Source: Humulus lupulus
Taxonomy: Eukaryota > Streptophyta > Magnoliopsida > Rosales > Cannabaceae
DNA length: 64,000 bases
Direction: 5' to 3'
Assembly: GCF_963169125.1 (NCBI RefSeq)
Contig: NC_084798.1
Coordinates: 99,713,970 to 99,777,969 of the forward strand
The notes under the pieces were generated by a model, which saw only the letters and a list, made by a program, of their open reading frames with translations, was not told the origin of the DNA and searched no databases. Numbering within the stretch: position 1 is the first letter of the stretch; each line of letters opens with the position of its first letter. Made by a program: the position numbers and the translations under genes. Shown piece after piece: positions 57,191 to 64,000 of this stretch.

Positions 57191-57512
57191 TCCTTGCAGT
57201 TGGAAACACTCCCCTTTAGTGTACTTATAATCAGAACTTGCTCGAAGATGTTTTGCAGCATTTGGTGCCTTGCCAGTGGACTTCTTATTCTTTTTGTTTG
57301 AATTTCTTCCTTATTTGCTCTTCAAAGAAGAAGCTTAAAGCAGTTTCTCCTTGAACTTGTATAGTAGTATTTGTCTTCTTTCCTTTGCTCGAACCACCAT
57401 CAACAATCATCTTTGAAGGATTTGGTGATCGTTGCAAAGGAAAAATAGGAATATCTTTGATTATCGAGAACTCGATGTTGTCAATAATCAACACCATGTT
57501 GATGTTGGACAA
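57191..57512 (-). pseudogene. Ty1/copia gag C-terminal remnant
   Basis: Minus strand, 57512 down to about 57195. MSNINMVLIIDNIEFSII is like the N-terminal 'NMVLTxxxxxFVL' of plant copia gag. It then jumps to the basic C-terminal part (MIVDGGSSKGKKTNTTIQVQ, KKFKQK, KKSTGKAPNAA). It ends in a ruined zinc knuckle, KGECFQLQGDWELN, where relatives have C-x2-C-x4-H-x4-C with a Trp next to the His. Much of gag between the two parts is deleted. Confidence 0.6.
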
Positions 57513-58741
57513 ACATTTCGTAAGGTTGTCACCATAGAGTAACCTTATAGAAATTAGAGAGAGTATAGGGTGGGAAGCCTAGAGCTACGATTATCAACTA
57601 AGTAGAATTCAAGGGATTGCTTGACAAACATTTATTCATTAAATTTTAGAAATAACATAACATACAAAATGTTTTGAGATAAGTAAAATAATAAAACATT
57701 TATCCTCTATTTCTTAGGTACTTTAACTAGTCATGAACTCATGTGTCTCGGTAAGCGAGAGTCACAAATATGCACATAGATAAATAGAGAAACATCTCAA
57801 TTAATAAAACATCATAGAATTTTATTAACTACCTATCCATCTAATAAAAGTAATATTTCTTACTTTATGAGTTTGACCCACGGTTTCAATTATTATAGAC
57901 TTAATTCCTATAGTCACTGTATGGATGAGTCTATAGAAGGTCCATCTATAACCATCTATCCTAATAAATTTAACCATGTTAAGAAGTCCAGTGAACACCT
58001 TCTGTAGGGAGATAAAATCAAAGCGCCATGAGGTCACACTGGACTCTAACCTTGTTAAATCAACGGTGGAGATTGAATTCAAATTTTTAAACTTATTATT
58101 AAATTTTTTAGTATTTTATTCTTTTTGAAAAAATATCAACTTACGTTTGCCAAATTATTAAAATAATCAATAAACCAACTTAGGTTTGCCAAATTATTAA
58201 AATAATCAATAAAGCATAATTTATAATTTTCCCATTAATTCTAAAATTACCATTGAAAATTAATTCAAAAAATAGAACTAATTTGTTTATATTCAATTAT
58301 TAGGTCCAACTAGAAAAAATAACCTAATACAATTAAGTCCAACTTAGATAAATGGGCCTTAATAATCCAAGTTTGGATGAAGGATAGCTGGATTCAGTAT
58401 GTCGGACCTATTACTAATGCTCCTTAACTTCCACACAAAGCCCAAAAAGACAAGAATTTGAACCTTCGTTTTATTAATTGTTTTTCAATTGATTAAGCTC
58501 AATCTAGGAATGCAAATACAATGAGCCTTCACAAGTGGAACCACCCTCAAGAGAGGAATTTAAACTTTACATGCTCAATTGGGCCCAAATAAAACCTAAC
58601 ATTTTAGGAAAGTTTTATTTGAGTTTTCTCATATTCTTCAAACACAAAAATTGGGACATCATTATACTTATATTTAAAGCTCAAATGCAAAATTAACTTA
58701 ATAATAATGCTTGATATGTTAATAATTGGATGAGCCTAACA
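57513..58741 (-). other. Copia-like non-coding debris
   Basis: AT-rich sequence upstream (minus sense) of the gag remnant, without convincing coding frames. It contains two adjacent copies of a roughly 50-bp unit CTTACGTTTGCCAAATTATT / CTTAGGTTTGCCAAATTATT at 58140-58215. It probably belongs to element K (leader or LTR part). I see no polymerase domain. Confidence 0.4.
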
Positions 58742-59363
58742 TGTTACTGTATAAATTAAGACTTGTATAAATTACCATGTTTCCTGATTTATTATTATTG
58801 GCAACCGAGCACTAGTTAAGAAGGCTCGAGCTTAGGCATCAAGCTCGAAAGGATGAATCTTCTCCGAAGTCTAAGTGAAATTCGAACATTCATGGCAAGC
58901 TCGAGGACATTGATCTCCGATGGTTGAGCTCGATAAAGTCACTGGCTAAGGGCTAAGGATGTTGGCCGATCTCAAAAGTGTGTAAATTATACGTTCGAGG
59001 TCGGTAATCCAGTTTGAACGTGGGTGCTGTTTGAAAGTCCCTATCACTTGGAGATTTGTTGTAATCTAATAATTAATCCTGATTATTATGGGATATTTTG
59101 TAATTAATGCATTTATTTGTATGTATTTCAAATTTAAATTGCAACCTATTGATATAAAAGGGAAGAGTTTTTGTAAACATATAGACTGGAGAATTTCATT
59201 TGTAGGGATAGCGAATTTTGATGCTGAGAATACTCTGCAGAATTTCTTTCAAAGAGCTTTAAGAGAATTCCACCACTCAATAATATTGACTCGTGTATTT
59301 TTTTTTTCTTAAACCAATTTTTAATGCTCTTCTTTTCTAAGTTTATGAAAAACTACGTCAACA
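58742..59363 (+). repeat. Solo LTR J of the element G family
   Basis: Starts TGTTACTG and ends CTACGTCAACA. Similarity to the G LTR is clear from CCGAGCACTAGTTAAGAAGG (58806), through AGGCATCAAGCTCGAAAG and GGTCG, to the end. No TGGTGCTTTC leader follows, so no internal region. Flanks TAACA and ATATC do not form a target duplication, so the left border or an early rearrangement is unclear. It sits inside the minus-strand copia LTR. Confidence 0.75.
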
Positions 59364-60107
59364 ATATCGTTTTACCCCTCATTGTATTTAATCCTTAAAA
59401 CACTTAATTCCTTATAAATAATATTTCACTAAACTAATATTAATTACTAAAACTACATCTCTATCATTTAGCACCTTGAACCAAACTAAAAGGAATCCAT
59501 CGTTTCACTTCTTCATCAGAAACTATGGATGTTCATATGTATGATTAACACTCCCACTCTATTATACTACCGAGTTCCCAAGATGTATGTATGGGCTAGT
59601 CCGTAGGGTAAGTTGGTAACGAACAAGTCAAAGAACTCAAATAATACAATCAATTAGAATATTAACCACTCAGAATAGAAATTGGATTGACCTATGGTCA
59701 ACTATATGTTATGACTAGAATAGATAATAACGATATGTTTAATTATCCTATCAATTGTCAATATCGGTCCAGTTCAATGTAACAAATACATCCAATTTTA
59801 TCTACTTTGCTAATGTTCTGGAAAGAACATAACACTGCGATGTGTAAGTAGATCATATCGTAGATTGTCAAGTTAGTATAAGTCCTGTGCACTGACTAAT
59901 CTTAGGACTAACTTATATTTCACTGTGATTATGTCATTATAAATATGATTAGCAATATTCTCGGGGTTTAATAGAAGTTTATATTAAACAAATAATCATG
60001 AAAATGAAACATGTAAGCCAAGTCAAAAAGTTATTGACCAAGTGATTGATAATAAATGAGATTACAAAGAAATTTGGTTTTAATTAGTGCATAAAACTCC
60101 AACAATA
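59364..60107 (-). repeat. Copia-like LTR K, minus orientation
   Basis: On the minus strand it begins TGTTGGAGTTTTATGCAC at 60107 and reads as a typical dicot copia LTR (for example CTCGGTAGTATAATAGAGTG). No coding content. It is interrupted on the left by solo LTR J. Whether this is the 5' LTR of the gag remnant at 57191-57512 or the 3' LTR of an element lying to the right cannot be decided; the TATCAGGGGTTTTAT directly to its right could be a polypurine-like tract. Confidence 0.65.
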
Positions 60108-60899
60108 AAACCCCTGATAGAGTGTCCTAATCAAGACAGGAGATAGACTATGCTCATAATCTTGATTAAAGCTTCCACTTTCTATTAGCGATTATAAACA
60201 ATTTTTTGTTATTATCTTGAATTAAATCCTTGTGTATGTACATATATATATATATACTTAATTCAAGATTACATGTAATAAACATTGGATCTTTCTAGAT
60301 AAATGTGATATAGGATAGATTTATGTTACGTTTTAGGTTAAGTTATTTAAAGTTTTCTTTTTTATATATATTTTAGTTCTTTTTATGTATGTTTGTGGTA
60401 TTTTTTAGGTTGGTATATGTTTCATGGATATTTTATAAATATTTCAAAATTTATTTGAAATATTATCCTTAATCAAGAGAAAAAAAATAGAAGATATTTA
60501 TTTCAATTGATTGGAGAATATTAAGGAGAATTCAAACTTAAAAATTATCTTAGATAATTTAAATCTGAGATGGTTTTAGTATTTCACCTATATCTCCCTA
60601 CTCACATATTCGATTTTCAAGTCTTATGGTGTTAGAAAGCTCATTCAAAACCCTACACAATCGTGTCTAATAAGAAAAGTCAAATTCAGATGTTTACTAG
60701 GTGATACCTAACCTACAAAATAACTCATCCTAGTGATACATTATTTGAAATTCAATTGAAGATATTTTGAAATGTGATCAAGCGACAAGTGAGAACATCT
60801 AGAAAATACTTTCCAACAAATTTACTACTACAAAAAAAATGCTTTTGAATATTTTAGAATCATTTTGGAAGCCCTAATTAGTTTAGAGTTGGAAAGACA
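60108..60899. other. AT-rich sequence between LTR K and the CACTA element
   Basis: No gene seen. A dyad CTTGAATTAA ... TTAATTCAAG flanks a TA repeat at 60216-60270. The last three bases before the CACTA terminus are ACA (60897-60899), the likely 3-bp target duplication. Confidence 0.4.
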
Positions 60900-61170
60900 C
60901 ACTACTACAAAAAAGACTTTTTGCAAGCCCTAAAAAAGTTTTTAGGGCACGCCTCCTACGAGTCCTCTATTTGAGAGCCTTAAAATGTAGTGAGCCCTAA
61001 AAGAATCTTTTTAGGTCGCGCGTTGTGAGCCCTAAAAAAATATTTTTAGGACTCACAATATGTGTCATAAAATATCCCGTTAAGTTACTTTAGATAAAGT
61101 TTTTACGGCTCTCTTCGCGTGCCCAAAAAGAATATTTTTTAGGGTGCACAATGCATGCCCTTAAAAGTTA
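60900..61170 (+). repeat. CACTA terminal and subterminal repeats
   Basis: After the terminus, GCCCTAAAAA and its reverse complement TTTTTAGGGC alternate about every 60 bp: 60928-60957, 60982-61013, 61028-61055 and 61107-61145, each pair forming a hairpin-like dyad. Such subterminal arrays are the transposase binding sites in CACTA elements (family knowledge). Confidence 0.75.
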
Positions 61171-63690
61171 TATTTACAATTTTAAAAAAATTAATTTATA
61201 TTTATTTTATGTAAAAAATTATGATTTAAATGAAACATTTATATACAAATATTAAAACATATAGATTAATATAACAAAACTTATTCATTGAAATACATTC
61301 ATTGAGATAATTACAAATCTAAAAAAACAAATAATTCATAAATTTACAAAGAGACACAGACAATATAAAATAGAAGAAATTCCTACTTATTATTACAATA
61401 AAAAAGGGCATATATAGCTCAGTTGACTAAATTAATTAATGACAATCAACCTTTCTCTCCATCTATTTCTTAGAATGGACACCTCTTGTCCACTTTCAAC
61501 ATTGGAATAATGAACTGTGGCAGCATCATGACATTTTTTTGTTATACCTTTACCACTTTCAACAAGAACCATTCTTAAATTGGACTCTCAAGAACAAGAC
61601 ACTAATAATCTCCTATTCCTTTCTAAATGCTAACAAATCTATATTTATAGAAAACCCTATCATTAATGACATGTATATGCTAATTTGTTTCATTGAACTA
61701 TTTCACTGTAGAAAATCTATTATTAATATATACCACGTTTATAACCTTATTTTATCAATTAGTTTTGTTCAATGTGCTCATATACCCATGCAAAATTAAT
61801 ACATGTCTTTTAAGAAACTAAATTCATCCAAACATAGAAATAACATATACAAAAGACTATTTATGATAGGAAAACAAAAGAATAAGTTCCATTTATATAC
61901 AAATACATGCACCTATATACACTTTGGTGTTTGTGCTTGCTACCACTAATAAATAAAAACAAATTAATGACACGAAAATAAAATGTAACTACCATCTAAA
62001 ACTACGACACAAACAATTTGAAAAAAATGCAATCAAGTATTGATTTATCAAATACCCAAATGCAAAACCCTTATAAAAAAATAGAGAAATATCAAGCAGG
62101 CCTGTAGAATCACAAAGCCAATATTAACCACAAATAATTTATTTCTTGGTATATAATAATGCTCTATTATATAATTGACCAAATCTTAAACATGGAAACA
62201 GAAAAATAGCACAAATGATGTTGAAAACCAACCACTAAAAACATTAATGTAAATACTTTCATTGCTTTACATTCCCATAAAAAACATAATTAAATATTGC
62301 AAAAATGTTTTCCATATACGGGCTGGCTCTTCAAGCAAAAAAAAAAAGAAAGAAATTCATGTGTAATGGATTACCATGGCATTACAAGTTGCTGGATAAT
62401 CCAACTTTGCATCCAAGACAACTTGCTTTGCAATATCCATGTTTAGCAAACATCAATAAAAATATGGCAGATTCCATCTTAGATGCAAGATAAAAACAAA
62501 GGCTATAAGAAAAGCTATAAGAAAAAAAAAGTAAAATGTTCAAAGATTTCTCTGAGCATAGAACATTTCATAAGTTAGAGTACTCTAGTAACAAGAATAA
62601 ATATTAGGAGTATTTAAGCACGTTGTGACACCAACAATGAGCAATGTTTAGTTTAGAACATATATATATATATATATTAATATGAATATGTTTATATTCA
62701 ACAAAAATTAGAAATCAAAATAGGAGTTGTTGCAAGTTATGATATAAAATAAAATGATCACTATGTGATTTTGCCTCCTAATAAAGGTGATGCTAGTGCA
62801 ACCACTCAAGAAAATATGAGTTCAACATTAAGCTAACTAAATGCAGTACTACACCACCAAAAAAAAGAAATAATAACAGAGCAACAATGGCAACACGAAT
62901 TAGTTTCAAATTGTAATGTACTGAGGGCTTAATCACCGTGCCTAATAATTCTACGCATGTTTGCTTACAATTTTACACATGTATTGTATTTATTTTTCAT
63001 TTTGCTTTTCCATTGCCACATGTAGCTGTTGTTCCTTTTAATTACTCTTGATGTACATCTTGTATATAGATACTCTACTCTATTGAATATTATATTCAGA
63101 TAATGAATATACAAAAGGTCATTTGTACCTTATATTCTTTCAAAACCCTATATCCTTTTATAGTATCAGCACCGCATGTCATCCTCATCCTCCTTCAATA
63201 TACCAACCTTTGATAGTTAAGCTTATTGAAAGCTACACAAGGAAAACATTATAATATCTCAATCAAATAAAGAGATCTTCAAAAAAAAATTGTAAATCAA
63301 ACTCACCAGCCACATTAAAAATTTTCATTTCTAGGTATTTACAAAAGTAATTCAAAGTTGCCAAACAAAACACCAAAATTGATATCAATATAATAATCTC
63401 CAAAATAAAAACTGAAAACTCACTAACTCCACCATTCTTATTATCAATATATGTCAAAAGTAGAGGCTCGAAAATGAACAAATCATGGAAAAAAAATGAA
63501 GAAGTAAAAGAGAAAGATAATAATCACATTGAGAAAGATTACTACAGGTTGAATCTATGAAATATTGAGCCAAAATACCCAAGAGAAAATGAAATAGTAG
63601 CAGACAGAGGAAGCTTCAGAACTAGAAGAACAACAAATAAAACATCAAAAGCTTTTGCCCAAATTTAAACCTATGTATATATATACATAC

Positions 63691-63731
63691 CTGTGAGATT
63701 TTGAGAGGAAGAATCTAAGAGAGTTCTTCAT
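63691..63731 (-). other. Possible first coding exon inside the CACTA element
   Basis: On the minus strand ATG at 63731 opens MKNSLRFFLSKSH, followed by a consensus donor TCACAG|GTATGTATAT at 63690. The upstream minus-strand sequence (63732-63870) is CT-rich like a plant 5' UTR and has one short upstream ORF. The peptide is basic and Phe/Leu/Ser-rich, as in organelle-targeting starts. A possible acceptor (TTCAACCTGTAG) lies near 63548. No domain recognised; could be chance. Confidence 0.3.
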
Positions 63732-64000
63732 TTTATTCTCTCATGGATCTTCCAAAAAAAAAAATGGAGAGTGAAGCATGAACTGGTTAGAGTCAAAGAT
63801 CTAATGGAGAATGAAGTGAGAGAAGAAAACAAGAGAGAGAATGGAGAAATGGCTTGGGAAAGTATAACTTTAAGTCTGCTAAGCTTACTAAATTTTAGAT
63901 TGTCGCTTTAACATTTTGCAGGCCCGCCTTATTTTAACACTTATTACTTTAACATTTTTTTCTCCAAATTACTTTACCGAAAAGAACAAGTGAATGGGGA

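Larger units (their letters stand above)
60900..64000 (+). mobile_element. Left end of a CACTA (En/Spm-type) DNA transposon, running to the window edge
   Basis: CACTACTACAAAAAAGAC at 60900 is a typical plant CACTA terminal inverted repeat, followed by subterminal repeats. The matching right terminus (TTTTGTAGTAGTG) is not found up to 64000, so the element probably continues. No transposase homology is seen in the interior, which is AT-rich with only short unrecognised frames (for example 62305-62493). A possible captured first exon lies at 63691-63731. Microsatellite (AT)n at 62660-62678. Confidence 0.7.

Noticed and set aside
57825..58082. Minus-strand frame of 85 codons near the copia debris
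   Set aside because: It has no copia domain motif, is isolated by AT-rich non-coding sequence, and is likely chance.
61408..61440. tRNA-like text ATATAGCTCAGTTGA in the CACTA interior
   Set aside because: It resembles a D-arm start, but no anticodon arm, T-arm (GGTTCGA) or closing stem follows.
62305..62493. 62-codon frame in the CACTA interior
   Set aside because: Translation contains no recognisable domain and neither the start context nor flanking splice sites are convincing.

Overview
The window is nuclear DNA of a flowering plant, very probably a eudicot with a large, repeat-rich genome. It is almost entirely transposable elements inserted into one another. I recognise no ordinary host gene, rRNA, tRNA or CRISPR array. 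The evidence is plant-specific element lineages (Athila, Tekay-type chromovirus, Tat/Retand with two RNase H domains, Ty1/copia, hAT, CACTA), long TG...CA LTRs, 5-bp target site duplications (TSDs) and AT-rich filler. All coding regions carry stops or frameshifts. I cannot name the species.

Layout. 1-3691: a decayed hAT transposase on the minus strand. 3692-23454: element A, a chromovirus with LTRs of about 3 kb. It is split by element B (Athila, 5044-13018, TSD GTTGT), which itself holds a 591-bp solo LTR (12215-12805, TSD AATTC), and by solo LTR C (14883-17423, TSD GCCTA). The 3' LTR of A is cut at 23454 by element D, whose LTR (23455-26692 plus 38263-39207) contains a roughly 775-bp internal tandem duplication. 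Inside the second duplicate lies element E (26693-38257, TSD CGAAG), a complete Tat-type retrotransposon with two 591-bp LTRs.

The internal part of D is interrupted by a copia-like LTR element F (from about 39698). F is interrupted by a second Tat-type element G (41634-56850, TSD TATTT/TATCT), and G in turn by chromovirus LTR H (about 49566-51871) and a truncated minus-strand chromovirus I (53128-about 56660). The right part holds minus-strand copia debris (K) with a G-family solo LTR (J, 58742-59363), then the left terminus of a CACTA transposon at 60900 that appears to run off the window.

The most interesting item is an antisense, intron-containing transcription unit in E, between integrase and 3' LTR. 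It has a TATA-like site (about 37422-37432), a candidate 5'-UTR intron, a start at 36796 and at least two introns whose removal keeps the frame. G keeps the same antisense region, including a matching TATA-like site and UTR donor, although it has lost RNase H and integrase. A second notable item is B, where about 0.84 kb of pol is inverted so that reverse transcriptase reads exactly into the inner edge of the 5' LTR.
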